64,000 nt of DNA from an uncultured Christensenellaceae bacterium (GCA_910588545.1 CAJUOU010000005.1:54328-118327), one strand, 5' to 3'; numbered from the stretch's first letter, positions 26,400 through 35,843 are shown. Notes: generated from the sequence alone by a model not told the origin. Translations and numbers: made by a program.

Positions 26400-26419
26400 T
26401 AACAAGAGGTTAATGTAAA

Positions 26420-27991
26420 ATGAGTGAAATGGTGGCGGATAAAAAGTTGAAAGAAAATAAATTGGGTACAATGCCTGTACCTAAATTGCTGCTTACAATG
26501 TCTTTGCCGGCGATGTTTTCCATGTTAGTGCAATCGCTTTACAACATTGTAGACAGTTTATTTATCGCTAAAGTTAGCGGTCTTGCTTTGGATGCGGTTT
26601 CTTTTGCTTTTCCTATGCAGCAAATTATGCTTGCTTTTGCACTTGGTATAGGTGTAGGTACAAGCACTATAGTTGCTCGAAGACTTGGAGAGAAAAACAA
26701 GGTCGATGCGGATAAACTTGCGCAGACAGGGTTTAAATTGGCAATAATTAATACTGCTGTTTTTATGATAATGGGTAGTTTTTTACCAAGACTTTTTATG
26801 ATGATATTTACAAAAGATACAAATATAGTAAATATGGGTATGCAGTACTTGACAATTTGTATGGTTTGTTGCTTTGGTCAAATGATAGAAATTTTATTTT
26901 CCAAAGTATTGCAAGCAACGGGAAATATGATTATCCCTATGTTATCACAGTTATTGGGCGCCATTATAAACATAATTTTTGATCCGATTTTTATTTTTGT
27001 ATGCAATTTGGGTATTGTAGGTGCGGGGCTGGCAACGGTAATGGGACAAATAATCAGCATGATTTTTGTTGTTATTTTGGCATCTAAAAGAAGGCATATA
27101 ATAGATTTGTTTTTTAAAGATATAAAATTTGGCTTGAAGAAGATAAAAGAAATTGTAAGAGTAGGACTTCCTGTAATGATAATGAATGCCGTAGCAGGTA
27201 TAATAGTAATCATAATGAATTCGATTATCATTCAGTACAGTGTAAAGGCTCCGTCGGCTTTGGGAATCTATTTTAAATTGCAATCGTTTGTTTTTATGCC
27301 TGTTTTTGGTTTGAATCAAGGTGCTTTGCCTATTATGTCATTCAACTTCGGCGCTAATAAAGAAAAAAGATACAAGCAAACATTTTTGCTTTCTATTTTG
27401 GTAAGTTTGATAATTATGGCTGTTGGCTTAATAGTGTTCCAATTATGTCCTGAGTGGTTAATTTCTTTGTTTGAAAACAGTAGCAGTGATGCGGAAATTG
27501 CAGGTTATGCCGAATTGCTGAAAGTTGGAACGGTAACGCTTAAAGTAATCAGTTGGAGCTTTTTATTTTCGGCGGTAAATATCATTGTTACAACAGGATA
27601 TCAATCTATTGGCTACGGTTTGACATCTTTGATAATGTCATTATTAAGACAGGTAATATTAATATTGCCTATTGCGATTTTGTTTGGTAAATTATGGGGG
27701 CTTGATATACTATGGTGGAGCTATCCTATTTCCGATATTTTGGTTATGGTTGTATTTACCCCTTATTATATTTATGCGTATAAAAAAGCATTTGCAAAAA
27801 GGTTAAAAGTTGCAGGAGAAATTGCAAAAGAAGAAAGCATTGTTTCAAGCAGTCAAATTGCGGATAATGTTATTGTGGAAAATAACAGTGCAGAGGATTG
27901 TATAAGCATAAGTGAAAGCAATTTGGAAAGTGCAGTCGTTGCAAGTACAATGGATAGTGGTATAGAAGAGAATAAAAGTTGTAAAGAATAA
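26420..27991 (+). CDS. MATE-family efflux transporter
   Basis: A 523-residue membrane protein with twelve predicted spans. It shows the two-fold MATE repeat (MPVPKLLLTMSLPAMFSML at the N-terminus; LGIYFKLQSFVFMPVFGLNQG at the start of the second half). MATE proteins export cationic drugs or metabolites using Na+ or H+. A 65-residue Ser/Glu/Val-rich hydrophilic tail follows the last span; it is longer than in typical members and of unknown use. AGAGGT precedes the start and a GC-rich hairpin follows the stop. Confidence 0.93.
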   Translation: MSEMVADKKLKENKLGTMPVPKLLLTMSLPAMFSMLVQSLYNIVDSLFIAKVSGLALDAVSFAFPMQQIMLAFALGIGVGTSTIVARRLGEKNKVDADKLAQTGFKLAIINTAVFMIMGSFLPRLFMMIFTKDTNIVNMGMQYLTICMVCCFGQMIEILFSKVLQATGNMIIPMLSQLLGAIINIIFDPIFIFVCNLGIVGAGLATVMGQIISMIFVVILASKRRHIIDLFFKDIKFGLKKIKEIVRVGLPVMIMNAVAGIIVIIMNSIIIQYSVKAPSALGIYFKLQSFVFMPVFGLNQGALPIMSFNFGANKEKRYKQTFLLSILVSLIIMAVGLIVFQLCPEWLISLFENSSSDAEIAGYAELLKVGTVTLKVISWSFLFSAVNIIVTTGYQSIGYGLTSLIMSLLRQVILILPIAILFGKLWGLDILWWSYPISDILVMVVFTPYYIYAYKKAFAKRLKVAGEIAKEESIVSSSQIADNVIVENNSAEDCISISESNLESAVVASTMDSGIEENKSCKE

Positions 27992-28000
27992 TAAAAGCTA

Positions 28001-28023
28001 ACCCACGGCATTATGCCGTGGGT
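28001..28023 (+). terminator. Terminator-like hairpin
   Basis: ACCCACGGCA and TGCCGTGGGT form a ten-pair stem with a three-base loop ten bases after the MATE stop. The T-tract is weak (CATTTATATAAA). The following 230 bases up to the next gene are AT-rich with nothing recognisable. Confidence 0.7.
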
Positions 28024-28253
28024 CATTTATATAAAATAAAAGCAGTTTGAGTAACATAATTCTATTTTTGTTAATAATATAAAATTAGTAACCATTACTA
28101 CTTTTATGTTAAAGAAAATAATAATGAATATCAATTTTAAAATCAATAAAATAATAATCATTACTAATTTTTACAAGTATTAATAAGACATAAGGATAAT
28201 TTATAAATTTATATAAATATATGGCAAATATAGACTTGTAAATTTCTTATTTG

Positions 28254-28580
28254 TTAATTATTGCAACCGCAGTCGTTGTTTCTATTGCTCCAAATTAAAT
28301 AAACAGGCATACCGTTTATATTATTGGAATTTGCAAAATTGCTGCAAGAGCCGTAACCATAACCACTTCTGTTATTATTGCAGCCACAAGAGTTGCAGCC
28401 GCTCCTATTATCGTTACAACCACAGGAGTTATAACCCCAATTATTCCTATTGCAGCCGCAACTATTTTGACGGTTACAACCGCAACCGTTTAATTGGTTT
28501 ATAAAATTGTTTTGCCAACTATTGCAACCACAGCTGCAACCGCAATTTCTGTTAAAGTTATTGCAATTAAAATTACACAT
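28254..28580 (-). CDS. Small Cys/Asn/Gly-rich repetitive protein
   Basis: A 108-residue protein with 18 cysteines, mostly as CGC or SCGC units separated by Asn/Arg/Ser (pattern SCGCNxNRSG). It then changes to a short non-repetitive C-terminus (GMPVYLIWSNRNN) ending in DCGCNN. There is no signal peptide. The composition suggests a metal-binding or disulfide/keratin-like structural protein, for example a spore-coat-like protein, but no family can be assigned. A GAGGT site six bases before this ATG is inside the longer open frame and fixes the start. Flanking intergenic regions on both sides exceed 200 bases. Confidence 0.75.
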   Translation of the reverse strand: MCNFNCNNFNRNCGCSCGCNSWQNNFINQLNGCGCNRQNSCGCNRNNWGYNSCGCNDNRSGCNSCGCNNNRSGYGYGSCSNFANSNNINGMPVYLIWSNRNNDCGCNN

Positions 28581-28604
28581 GTTATTACCTCGAATATATA
28601 GCAT

Positions 28605-28960
28605 TTTAAGACTGAAAATTCGATTTTCGTCTTACACTATGAGAATATGAATTTTTAAAAAAATATGTGAAAAATTTTGCATAAAAGACTAGACTTTTTT
28701 TTATAAATATGTTATTATAATTATACAAGAAAAATATATAATATAAATAAGGGATTTACAGCAAAAATTTACCATAAAAATCGCGATTTTAGGTAAATTA
28801 AAACAAGTTAAAAACAGTAAATTTCAAACTAGTAAAAATTTAGTGTTTTTATATTGTAAAAGTTTATTTTTTCTAATATATTTTTAAACTAATTTTTAAC
28901 AGCCGCACATATAACTATTCCGTATATGTTTTGGGCTTTAATAATCTTGGAGGTATTAAA
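28605..28960 (+). promoter_or_regulatory. pflB upstream region with palindrome
   Basis: A 350-base AT-rich region. At 28766-28799, AATTTACC and GGTAAATT enclose the perfect palindrome AAAATCGCGATTTT, giving a strong cruciform or hairpin 160 bases before pflB. A TATAAT occurs at 28716-28721, upstream of the palindrome. The element could be an operator for an anaerobic or redox regulator, or an RNA structure in the leader. No known box was recognised. Confidence 0.45.
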
Positions 28961-31189
28961 ATGAGAGAGGAATGGAAAGGTTTTAACGAAGGAGCTTGGA
29001 CTGAAAGCATAAATGTTGCCGACTTTATCAAACGCAATTACACTTTTTATGATGGCGATGCTAGTTTTCTATGCGGACCTACAAAAAGAACTTCTTCTAT
29101 AATGGAGAAAGTTAATGCTTTGCTAAAAGAGGAAACTGAAAAGGGTGTCGTTGGTATTGACACTGAAAGAGAAACATCTATTTTGAGCTATGGCCCCGGC
29201 TATATCGATAAAGATAAAGAAATTATCGTTGGTTTGCAAACAGAAGCTCCGCTTGTTCGTGGTGTTAACTTGTTCGGCGGTAAGAGAATGGCTATTTCCG
29301 CTTGCGAAAACTACGGATATAAAATTTCGGATAAAGTCCTTGACGAGTTTAAATACAGAACAACTCATAATGATGGTGTATTCAGAGCATACAACGACAC
29401 TATGAGAAAGGCAAGACACGTTGGTATCATTACAGGTCTTCCAGATGCTTACGGTCGTGGTCGTTTGATTGGCGATTACAGAAGATTGGCTCTTTATGGT
29501 ATGGATTTCCTAATCGAGCAAAAAATGGCTGACAAGACTGCTTACGGCAATAAAGATATGACAGAATCAAATATCCGCATTGTTGAAGAACTTGCAAAGC
29601 AAATTGACTTTATGAAACAATTAAAAGTGCTTGCAAACAACTATGGTTTTGATATTTCAAATCCTGCTAAAAATGCACAAGAGGCAGTTCAATTCACATA
29701 TTTTGCTTACCTAGGTTCAATTAAAGAACAAAACGGTGCAGCAAACTCTATCGGACGTATTTCTACTTTCCTTGATATTTACTTTGAAAGAGATTTGAAA
29801 AACGGCGTTTTGACTGAAGAACAAGCTCAAGAGATTATGGATGACCTAATCATTAAATTGCGTCTTGTTCGTCACTTGAGAACAGAAGAATATAACGACC
29901 TATTTGCAGGCGACCCTACTTGGGTAACAATGAGTGAGGCCGGTGTTGACGGCGAGGGTAACCCTATGGTTACTAAGAACTCTTACCGTGTACTTCAAAC
30001 TTTGTACAATTTGGGTAGCAGCTGTGAGCCTAATATCACAATTTTGTGGAGCCAAAAACTTCCTCAAGCTTACAAAAACTTCTGCGCACAAGTTTCTATC
30101 GATACCGATAGTATTCAATATGAGAATGACGATGTAATGCGTTGCAGATATGGTAACGATTATTCTATTGCGTGCTGTGTTTCTGCTATGGATACAGGTA
30201 AGCAAATGCAATTCTTCGGTGCAAGATGCAATATGGCAAAAGTATTGTTGATGGCATTGAACGGCGGTGTTGACGAAGTTCACGGCGTACAAGTTGCTCC
30301 AAAAGGCAAAGTATTTGAGGAAGGCAAGCCACTTGTTTACGAAGAAGTTATGGAAGCTTATGACAAATACAGTGATTGGATTGCGAAACTTTACGTTAAC
30401 ACTTTAAATATCATTCACTATATGCATGATAAATATGCTTATGAGCGTTTGACAATGGCATTCCATGACACAGAGCCTCACAGATGGATGGCTTTCGGTA
30501 TAAGCGGACTTTCAGTTTTGACAGACAGCTTAAGTGCAATTAAATATGCAAAAGTTACTCCTATCAAAGATGAGCGTGGCGTTATTGTTGACTTTAAGAC
30601 TGAGGGCGAGTTCCCTAAATATGGTAATGACGATGACAGAGTTGACCAAATTGCAAAAGATATCACTGATGATTTCTATGCAAAACTTAAGAAAACTCCT
30701 TGCTACCGCGGTGCTACTCATACATTGAGCGTACTAACAATTACATCTAACGTGGTTTATGGTAGAAAGACAGGTAACACTCCTGACGGACGCCGTGCTA
30801 AAGAGCCATTTGCACCTGGTGCTAACCCAATGCACGGACGTGATGCAAGCGGTGCTGTAGCAAGCTTGGCAAGCGTGTCTAAATTGAATTATGATAGTTG
30901 CCGTGATGGTATTTCTAACACATTCTCGGTTACTCCTGAGGCGTTAGGTAAAGATAAGCCTACTCAAATCACTAACTTGACAACAATGCTTGACGGTTAC
31001 TTTGGTAGAGATGCTCATCACTTGAATGTTAACGTATTAAACAGAGAGTTGTTGATTGATGCAATGAATAACCCTGGTAAATACCCAACTCTTACTGTTC
31101 GTGTAAGTGGTTATGCAGTTAACTTTAACAAGCTAACCCGTGACAAACAGGAAGAAGTTATCGCAAGAACATTCCATCAAAAATTATAA
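28961..31189 (+). CDS. pflB: Formate C-acetyltransferase (pyruvate formate-lyase)
   Basis: A 742-residue glycyl-radical enzyme converting pyruvate and CoA to acetyl-CoA and formate. The adjacent catalytic cysteines are at about residues 405-406 in [13 protein letters not shown], and the radical glycine is near residue 717 in RVSGYAVNF. Length and sequence fit true PflB rather than related diol or choline lyases. The GGAGGT site six bases before this ATG rules out the longer frame beginning at 28931. Its activating enzyme follows. The codon choice looks more uniform than in neighbours, as expected for a highly expressed enzyme. Confidence 0.97.
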   Translation: MREEWKGFNEGAWTESINVADFIKRNYTFYDGDASFLCGPTKRTSSIMEKVNALLKEETEKGVVGIDTERETSILSYGPGYIDKDKEIIVGLQTEAPLVRGVNLFGGKRMAISACENYGYKISDKVLDEFKYRTTHNDGVFRAYNDTMRKARHVGIITGLPDAYGRGRLIGDYRRLALYGMDFLIEQKMADKTAYGNKDMTESNIRIVEELAKQIDFMKQLKVLANNYGFDISNPAKNAQEAVQFTYFAYLGSIKEQNGAANSIGRISTFLDIYFERDLKNGVLTEEQAQEIMDDLIIKLRLVRHLRTEEYNDLFAGDPTWVTMSEAGVDGEGNPMVTKNSYRVLQTLYNLGSSCEPNITILWSQKLPQAYKNFCAQVSIDTDSIQYENDDVMRCRYGNDYSIACCVSAMDTGKQMQFFGARCNMAKVLLMALNGGVDEVHGVQVAPKGKVFEEGKPLVYEEVMEAYDKYSDWIAKLYVNTLNIIHYMHDKYAYERLTMAFHDTEPHRWMAFGISGLSVLTDSLSAIKYAKVTPIKDERGVIVDFKTEGEFPKYGNDDDRVDQIAKDITDDFYAKLKKTPCYRGATHTLSVLTITSNVVYGRKTGNTPDGRRAKEPFAPGANPMHGRDASGAVASLASVSKLNYDSCRDGISNTFSVTPEALGKDKPTQITNLTTMLDGYFGRDAHHLNVNVLNRELLIDAMNNPGKYPTLTVRVSGYAVNFNKLTRDKQEEVIARTFHQKL

Positions 31190-31207
31190 AATTTATACCA
31201 TAGATTG

Positions 31208-31233
31208 CCCCGCGGAATATATCTTCCGTGGGG
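31208..31233 (+). other. Intercistronic hairpin between pflB and pflA
   Basis: CCCCGCGGAA and TTCCGTGGGG pair (one G-U) with a six-base loop, but no T-tract follows. It may stabilise the pflB message or partly reduce read-through to pflA. Confidence 0.6.
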
Positions 31234-31319
31234 ATATGGGTATAATAAGGGGTTGAACTCAAAATATAATAGCAGAGTATCGACCATTAAAAATATAATC
31301 GATTGAATAGGTTAATTTT

Positions 31320-32045
31320 ATGGGAATTACATTAAATGTCCACTCTATTGAGAGCTTTGCCACTCTTGAAGGGGCGGGGATAAGATACGCGTTGTTTTTG
31401 CAAGGTTGTCCGTATAGATGCGTTTATTGCCATAATCCGGATACTTGGAAATGCGGTATAGGCAAACCAAAGACGGTTGACAGCATTATCGAGCAAATGC
31501 AACATTATAAATCATTTTATAAAAACGGCGGTGGGCTTACGGTAACAGGCGGTGAGCCGCTTATGCAAGCAGATGGTGTTTTGGAACTTTTTAAAAGGGT
31601 ACATTCCGAGCTTGGACTTACCAATACCATTGATACTTCCTGTGCGGTTATGCCGGATAATATCAATGAGATTTTACATTATACCGATTTAGTTATTGTG
31701 GATTTAAAGTTTCATAATAACCAAGATTACAAGCATTATGCCGACGGCAGTTTGGATAACACCATTGCAATGCTTGACAAGACTTTGCAATCGGGGGTAA
31801 AAGTTCTAGTTAGGACAGTTGTTGTTCCCGATATAAATGATACTTTCGAAGATATAGATAAATATGTGGAAATTGTTAACAGATATCCTAACGTTATTAA
31901 ATACGAGCTTTTGGGATATCACACAATGGGTGTCTTTAAATACAACGAACTTGGTATAAAATACCGCTTGGACGGCGTTGAGCCGTTGTCTGTTACAAAA
32001 CTAAAAGAATTGCAAAATTATGCAAATAGTAAATTAAAAATTTAG
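31320..32045 (+). CDS. pflA: Pyruvate formate-lyase activating enzyme
   Basis: A 241-residue radical SAM protein with CxxxCxxC at Cys30, Cys34 and Cys37 (GCPYRCVYCHNPDTW) and the SAM-binding segment LTVTGGEPLMQ. It installs the glycyl radical on PflB. Position 130 bases after pflB supports the role. A good ribosome binding site is missing (only TAGG), consistent with lower expression than pflB. A TATAAT at 31241-31246 may add a weak internal promoter. Confidence 0.95.
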   Translation: MGITLNVHSIESFATLEGAGIRYALFLQGCPYRCVYCHNPDTWKCGIGKPKTVDSIIEQMQHYKSFYKNGGGLTVTGGEPLMQADGVLELFKRVHSELGLTNTIDTSCAVMPDNINEILHYTDLVIVDLKFHNNQDYKHYADGSLDNTIAMLDKTLQSGVKVLVRTVVVPDINDTFEDIDKYVEIVNRYPNVIKYELLGYHTMGVFKYNELGIKYRLDGVEPLSVTKLKELQNYANSKLKI

Positions 32046-32100
32046 TTTTGCAATGTGATAAAATAAATTTAAAACAAATATTAAATATTTATAATTAATA

Positions 32101-32127
32101 AAAACGGCTTTTAAGTCGTTTTTTTTA
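32101..32127 (+). terminator. Intrinsic terminator
   Basis: AAAACGGCTT and AAGTCGTTTT pair with one G-U and a two-base loop, followed by a T-run. It ends the pfl transcript. Confidence 0.8.
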
Positions 32128-32173
32128 ACAATATCGCCTCAAAACAAAAGGTTGGGTATGTTTACATGCCGTA

Positions 32174-32202
32174 TTGACCATAAAAAATTTATATGATATA
32201 AT
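32174..32202 (+). promoter_or_regulatory. Promoter of the SGNH lipoprotein gene
   Basis: TTGACC, 17 bases, TATAAT preceded by TGA (extended -10), 27 bases before the start. Confidence 0.8.
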
Positions 32203-32228
32203 TAATAAAAATATTAGAGGGATAATCA

Positions 32229-32927
32229 ATGAAAAATAAAATTTTTATTTGCTTATCTATTTTAAGCATTGTAATATTAAGTTGCTGCATTTTGGTGGGC
32301 TGTAGCAAAAATATTTCTACGGAATACGATATCGTAAAAACAACTAAGATGCAAAATTTTGAATTGTTAAATCAATCGGCTGTACATAATCAAGTGGTGT
32401 TCATCGGAGATTCTATAATAGAATTGTACCCAACATACGAATTATTTGCCGATAAAGATAAAATAGTCTATAACCGTGGCATTAGTGGAGATACATCGGA
32501 TAAAATGTTGGAAAGACTTAATGTAAATTGTTTGAATATTTTACCCGAAACAGTATATATATTGGTCGGAACAAATGATATTGCAAAAAAAATAGACCAT
32601 AACACAATCATAAGTAATATTACAAAGTCAATAAATAAATGTGTGGAAAGCGGCGTGAAAAAAGTTATCGTTAGTGGTCTATATCCTGTAAATAAAGCGA
32701 TTGATGCTGGTATGGTCGGCAGTAGAACTAATAAAGAGATACAGAAATTAAACGGAAAAATAAAAGTTGCTGTGGAAAATAATAATGCGATTTTTAGTGA
32801 TTTGACAAGTGTTTTGGCAGATAAAGAGGGTAATTTTAATAAGGAATATACGTATGATGGTTTACACCCAAATGCCAAAGGCTATGAGCAAATTACAAAA
32901 GCAATTATACCGATGATTTTTTCATAA
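32229..32927 (+). CDS. SGNH/GDSL-family hydrolase lipoprotein
   Basis: A 232-residue exported protein. The signal peptide ends with lipobox LVGC (Cys25). The SGNH blocks follow: FIGDSII (nucleophile Ser), GISGDTSD, VGTNDIA (Asn) and DGLHPNAKGY (Asp and His). It is probably an esterase, acetyl-esterase or lipase-like enzyme tethered outside the membrane, acting for example on acetylated glycans; the substrate is unknown. It is monocistronic with its own promoter, and AGAGGG lies before the start. Confidence 0.9.
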   Translation: MKNKIFICLSILSIVILSCCILVGCSKNISTEYDIVKTTKMQNFELLNQSAVHNQVVFIGDSIIELYPTYELFADKDKIVYNRGISGDTSDKMLERLNVNCLNILPETVYILVGTNDIAKKIDHNTIISNITKSINKCVESGVKKVIVSGLYPVNKAIDAGMVGSRTNKEIQKLNGKIKVAVENNNAIFSDLTSVLADKEGNFNKEYTYDGLHPNAKGYEQITKAIIPMIFS

Positions 32928-33004
32928 TAAGTTTTTTATTTTTTGGTTAGTATAATATTTATAGGATATTTTAAATAACAATTATTAATTTATAATTTGA
33001 AATT

Positions 33005-33037
33005 AAAAAAGCAGTCGGAAAGTCCAACTGCTTTTTT
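33005..33037 (-). terminator. Intrinsic terminator for the MscS gene
   Basis: AAAAAAGCAGT and ACTGCTTTTTT pair around a G-U-containing inner stem that is better formed on the minus strand; T-runs flank both ends. It may also stop read-through from the SGNH gene. Confidence 0.8.
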
Positions 33038-33042
33038 AATGT

Positions 33043-33936
33043 TTAGTTTTTCTTATCGCTTTTAAACTCTATTTGTTTTGGCTCATTACTTTTTATTAGT
33101 ACATCAAGTTTGTTGTAAGGTATTTCTATATTGTTTTCCTTTAACTTATTAAATACACTTTCAGTCAAAGCAAAAAAGCAATCCCAATAGTTTTCGGTAG
33201 CAGTCCATACTTTTACGGAGAAATCTATTGAACTAGAGTTCATTTTTGCAAGGTTTACACTGTTTGCTTGGTCTTGTAATACCAAATCTTGCTCTTTTAT
33301 AGTATCAAGCAATACTTGTTTTACTTTGTTCATATCGCTGTCATAGCTTACCGAAACATCCAAAGCAATACGACGCATTTCCAAACTTGTATAATCGATA
33401 ATAGGGTTGTTGATAGTCACATTGTGTGGCATTGTGATAATCTCGTTGTTGCTTGTACGCAATTTTGTATTAAAAATACTGATGTCCACAACAGTACCCG
33501 AAACTCCGTTGATTTCCACAAAATCGTCGATTTTAAATGGCTTGTTTGCAAGAAGGATAATACCGTTTGCCAAGTTTGATACGCTCGATTGAACTGCAAG
33601 TGTAACTCCTAAAGTAAGTGCAGTGATAATTGCAACAAGACTTGTAACAGGAACTCCTATAATTGCAAGTAACGTCAAAATGTAAAGCATCCAAAGTACA
33701 AATTTTACTACAGTAATCATAAATTTATATACTGTTTGGTCGATTTTGGTTTTGGTACCCAATTTTCTAAGCATTTTGATAAAAACTTTTATAAGAATCG
33801 CACCGATAATAGCTACAATAATAAACAATACGATTTTGCCTAAACCTGAGGTAAAGAACTTTGTCATAGTTTCCATAAAACTATTGAAACCTGCAACAAA
33901 ATTATTCCAACCTTCAGCAGCCAGAATTGATAACAT
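33043..33936 (-). CDS. MscS-family mechanosensitive channel
   Basis: A 297-residue membrane protein. Three main spans lie in the first 125 residues, with the Gly/Ala-rich pore helix (LGVTLAVQSSVSNLANGI) followed by the MscS hallmark KPFKIDDFVEI-GVSGTVVDI. The cytoplasmic beta and alpha/beta domains complete the protein. Its length matches small-conductance MscS. It releases solutes on hypo-osmotic shock. It is a single gene on the minus strand with its own promoter and terminator. Confidence 0.95.
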   Translation of the reverse strand: MLSILAAEGWNNFVAGFNSFMETMTKFFTSGLGKIVLFIIVAIIGAILIKVFIKMLRKLGTKTKIDQTVYKFMITVVKFVLWMLYILTLLAIIGVPVTSLVAIITALTLGVTLAVQSSVSNLANGIILLANKPFKIDDFVEINGVSGTVVDISIFNTKLRTSNNEIITMPHNVTINNPIIDYTSLEMRRIALDVSVSYDSDMNKVKQVLLDTIKEQDLVLQDQANSVNLAKMNSSSIDFSVKVWTATENYWDCFFALTESVFNKLKENNIEIPYNKLDVLIKSNEPKQIEFKSDKKN

Positions 33937-33966
33937 AAATATACCGCCTTTTTATTTATTATAATT

Positions 33967-33995
33967 ATTCTATCACAAAAAGCTATATTTTACAA
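33967..33995 (-). promoter_or_regulatory. Promoter of the MscS gene
   Basis: On the minus strand TTGTAA, 17 bases, TAGAAT preceded by TGA, about 30 bases before the start. Confidence 0.6.
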
Positions 33996-34092
33996 TAGAA
34001 TTTTTAAAATACTTTTAACAGCTTATAAAAATTTTATGTATTATTTTGTTGTAAAATATTAAAAAATTATGCTTGTTTTTGCAAAATTGATA

Positions 34093-34121
34093 TTGACAAA
34101 TAATATTATAAAATATATAAT
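34093..34121 (+). promoter_or_regulatory. Promoter of the cytidylate kinase-like gene
   Basis: A perfect TTGACA and TATAAT separated by 17 bases. The leader of about 95 bases to the start is AT-rich with a small CTGA/TCAG stem. Confidence 0.8.
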
Positions 34122-34221
34122 ATATATAGGTTTAATAATAATACAAAAATTTTTTAAAATAGCCCTGAAAATCAGTGCTAAATAAATAATTTTGTATTTA
34201 AAATAATTTTAGGGGGCTTTT

Positions 34222-34845
34222 ATGAAAAATAATTTTGTTATTACTTTGGCAAGACAATATGGTTGCGGAGGTAGAACTGTCGGAAAATTGGTTGCAGAAA
34301 AATTGGGTATTGCCTATTACGATACAGATTTAATCAAATTAGCTGCGGAAAAAAACGGTGTTAATCCCGAATTTTACAAGGAATTTGATGAAAAAGCTAC
34401 AAGTAAATTTGCAAGTATGTTCGGTTATTCCACAGGCGTAGGTAGTTTTTACAGTGCAACATATACCGATATGGTCATTAATGACAAAGTTTATTTCGCT
34501 CAAAGCGAAATTATTAAGGAAGTTGCCGAAAAACCTTGTGTTATTGTAGGTAGGTGCGCAGACCATGTTTTGGAGGGTAAGGACAATTTGGTAAAAATTT
34601 TCTTACATGCGGATATGGATGCAAGACGTGACAGGATAGTCAATAAATACGGAATTAAAGATGTTAAAAATATCGATAAGTACATAATGAAAGCGGATAA
34701 ACATAGGGCTCAATATTACAACAGTTACACGGATAAGGAATGGGGAGATATCAAAAACTACGATATCACTATAAATACGTCAAAACTTTCACTTGAAAAA
34801 GTGGCAGATATAATTATAAATTATTTGGAACATTTGGAGGATTAA
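34222..34845 (+). CDS. Cytidylate kinase-like family protein
   Basis: A 207-residue P-loop kinase-like protein. The N-terminus reads ITLARQYGCGGRTVGKLVAEKLG, the modified P-loop of the cytidylate-kinase-like family (often AAA_26-annotated), followed by YYDTDLI. A VGRCADHVL segment and an Arg-rich lid (RRDRIVNKYG) fit nucleotide-kinase topology. The true cytidylate kinase of this genome is at 54330, so this paralogue probably has another, unknown substrate. It is followed after four bases by a Cys-rich redox-type protein that likely shares its transcript. Confidence 0.88.
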   Translation: MKNNFVITLARQYGCGGRTVGKLVAEKLGIAYYDTDLIKLAAEKNGVNPEFYKEFDEKATSKFASMFGYSTGVGSFYSATYTDMVINDKVYFAQSEIIKEVAEKPCVIVGRCADHVLEGKDNLVKIFLHADMDARRDRIVNKYGIKDVKNIDKYIMKADKHRAQYYNSYTDKEWGDIKNYDITINTSKLSLEKVADIIINYLEHLED

Positions 34846-34849
34846 ATTG

Positions 34850-35311
34850 ATGGACAGACAGCAAAAGGCTTATGAGTGCTTTAAGGAAGGATATAATTGC
34901 GCTCAAGCAGTGATTATGGCATTTTCTGATGTTTTGCCTATTGACGAGCAGTTGCTTTTAAAAATTAGCAGTGCATTCGGTGGCGGCTTTGCAAGGACAA
35001 GAAATTTGTGCGGTGCAGTTGCAGGTATAGGTATGGTACTTGGCGTACTAAAAGATTCATTGGGTAATGTTGCGGAGGATAAAAAAGATATTTATGAAAA
35101 AGTACGTAGCTTGACTGATAAGTTTGAAGAAATGAATAGCAGTTTGCTTTGCGGGGAACTTTTGAAAAATATGAAAAACATTACAAAAGATTATGTGCCA
35201 TCCGAACGTACTGCGGAATATTATGCCGCTCGCCCTTGCGTTAAATTTATTTTGGATGCAACTAAGCTTACGGAAGATTATTTGATAGAGCAAGGCATTA
35301 TCAAAGAGTAA
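34850..35311 (+). CDS. C_GCAxxG_C_C-family redox-type protein
   Basis: A 153-residue protein with the spaced cysteine pattern of the C_GCAxxG_C_C family: Cys in YECFKEGYNCAQAV, the LCGAVAGIGMVLG block, then single cysteines in LLCGEL and ARPCVKF. The family is thought to be redox-active or metal-binding; no reaction is known to me. GGAGG lies nine bases before this ATG; an in-frame TTG three bases earlier is less likely. It forms a two-gene unit with the kinase-like protein. Confidence 0.88.
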   Translation: MDRQQKAYECFKEGYNCAQAVIMAFSDVLPIDEQLLLKISSAFGGGFARTRNLCGAVAGIGMVLGVLKDSLGNVAEDKKDIYEKVRSLTDKFEEMNSSLLCGELLKNMKNITKDYVPSERTAEYYAARPCVKFILDATKLTEDYLIEQGIIKE

Positions 35312-35322
35312 TTACATATTTT

Positions 35323-35353
35323 ATCGGTATCATTAGTTTGATACCGATTTTTT
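35323..35353 (+). terminator. Intrinsic terminator
   Basis: ATCGGTATCA and TGATACCGAT form a ten-pair stem with a six-base loop followed by TTTTT. Confidence 0.9.
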
Positions 35354-35478
35354 GTATGTTTTTGCAACTTTGCCATATTAATTACATATAATGTTTAAGG
35401 GGTATTGTAATAGAAATAAATAATTTTTTGTATTATAGGTTTTTTATTGTAAAAAATAAAAAATTTCCTTTAAATTGC

Positions 35479-35507
35479 TTGACAAATATGTCTTGTATAA
35501 GTATAAT
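35479..35507 (+). promoter_or_regulatory. Promoter of the feo operon
   Basis: A perfect TTGACA, 17 bases and a perfect TATAAT. Transcription should begin near 35514, leaving a leader of about 107 bases. No recognisable Fur box was identified by eye. Confidence 0.85.
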
Positions 35508-35527
35508 GTAGACAGAGTTATAAGAAA

Positions 35528-35601
35528 ACTCTTTTTTAACGGCTTTTAGTTCGCCTTGGCGAACTAGTAGAGATAAATGTATCCAAGCAATTAAAAAGAG
35601 T
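35528..35601 (+). promoter_or_regulatory. Structured feo leader
   Basis: ACTCTTTTTTAA can pair with TTAAAAAGAGT 50 bases later, just before the AGGAGG site, closing a domain that contains the perfect hairpin TAGTTCGC-CTTG-GCGAACTA (35547-35566). The arrangement, a closing stem beside the ribosome binding site, is that of a translational riboswitch or a protein-binding leader. No known class was recognised. Confidence 0.5.
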
Positions 35602-35620
35602 AAAATTTAGGAGGATATAT

Positions 35621-35833
35621 ATGCCGATAGTTTTAGCACCTTTAGATACTGAACTTATGGTATTAAAAATTGTAGCAAATCAAGATATAAAAAGGCATCT
35701 TGAAGATTTGGGAATTATTGTTGGCTCAAAAATCAAGCTTATCAGCAACAGCGGTGGTAATGTGATTTGTGAGATTAAGGAAGGCAGAATCGCTTTGGAT
35801 ACTGAGACAGCAAGAAAGATATTTGTGGCATAA
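35621..35833 (+). CDS. feoA: FeoA domain protein (first copy)
   Basis: A 70-residue single-domain protein of the SH3-like FeoA fold: HLEDLGIIVGSKIKLISNSGG followed by IKEGRIALDTETARKIFV. FeoA is a small cytoplasmic accessory of the FeoB ferrous iron transporter. Two FeoA genes precede FeoB here. This copy has a very strong AGGAGG site, seven bases before the ATG, and ends ten bases before the second copy. Confidence 0.93.
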   Translation: MPIVLAPLDTELMVLKIVANQDIKRHLEDLGIIVGSKIKLISNSGGNVICEIKEGRIALDTETARKIFVA

Positions 35834-35843
35834 GGAGTATGGT

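Noticed and set aside
34222..34845. The kinase-like gene as the main cytidylate kinase
   Set aside because: A canonical cmk is at 54330 in the usual cluster; this protein has the altered P-loop of the cytidylate-kinase-like family.
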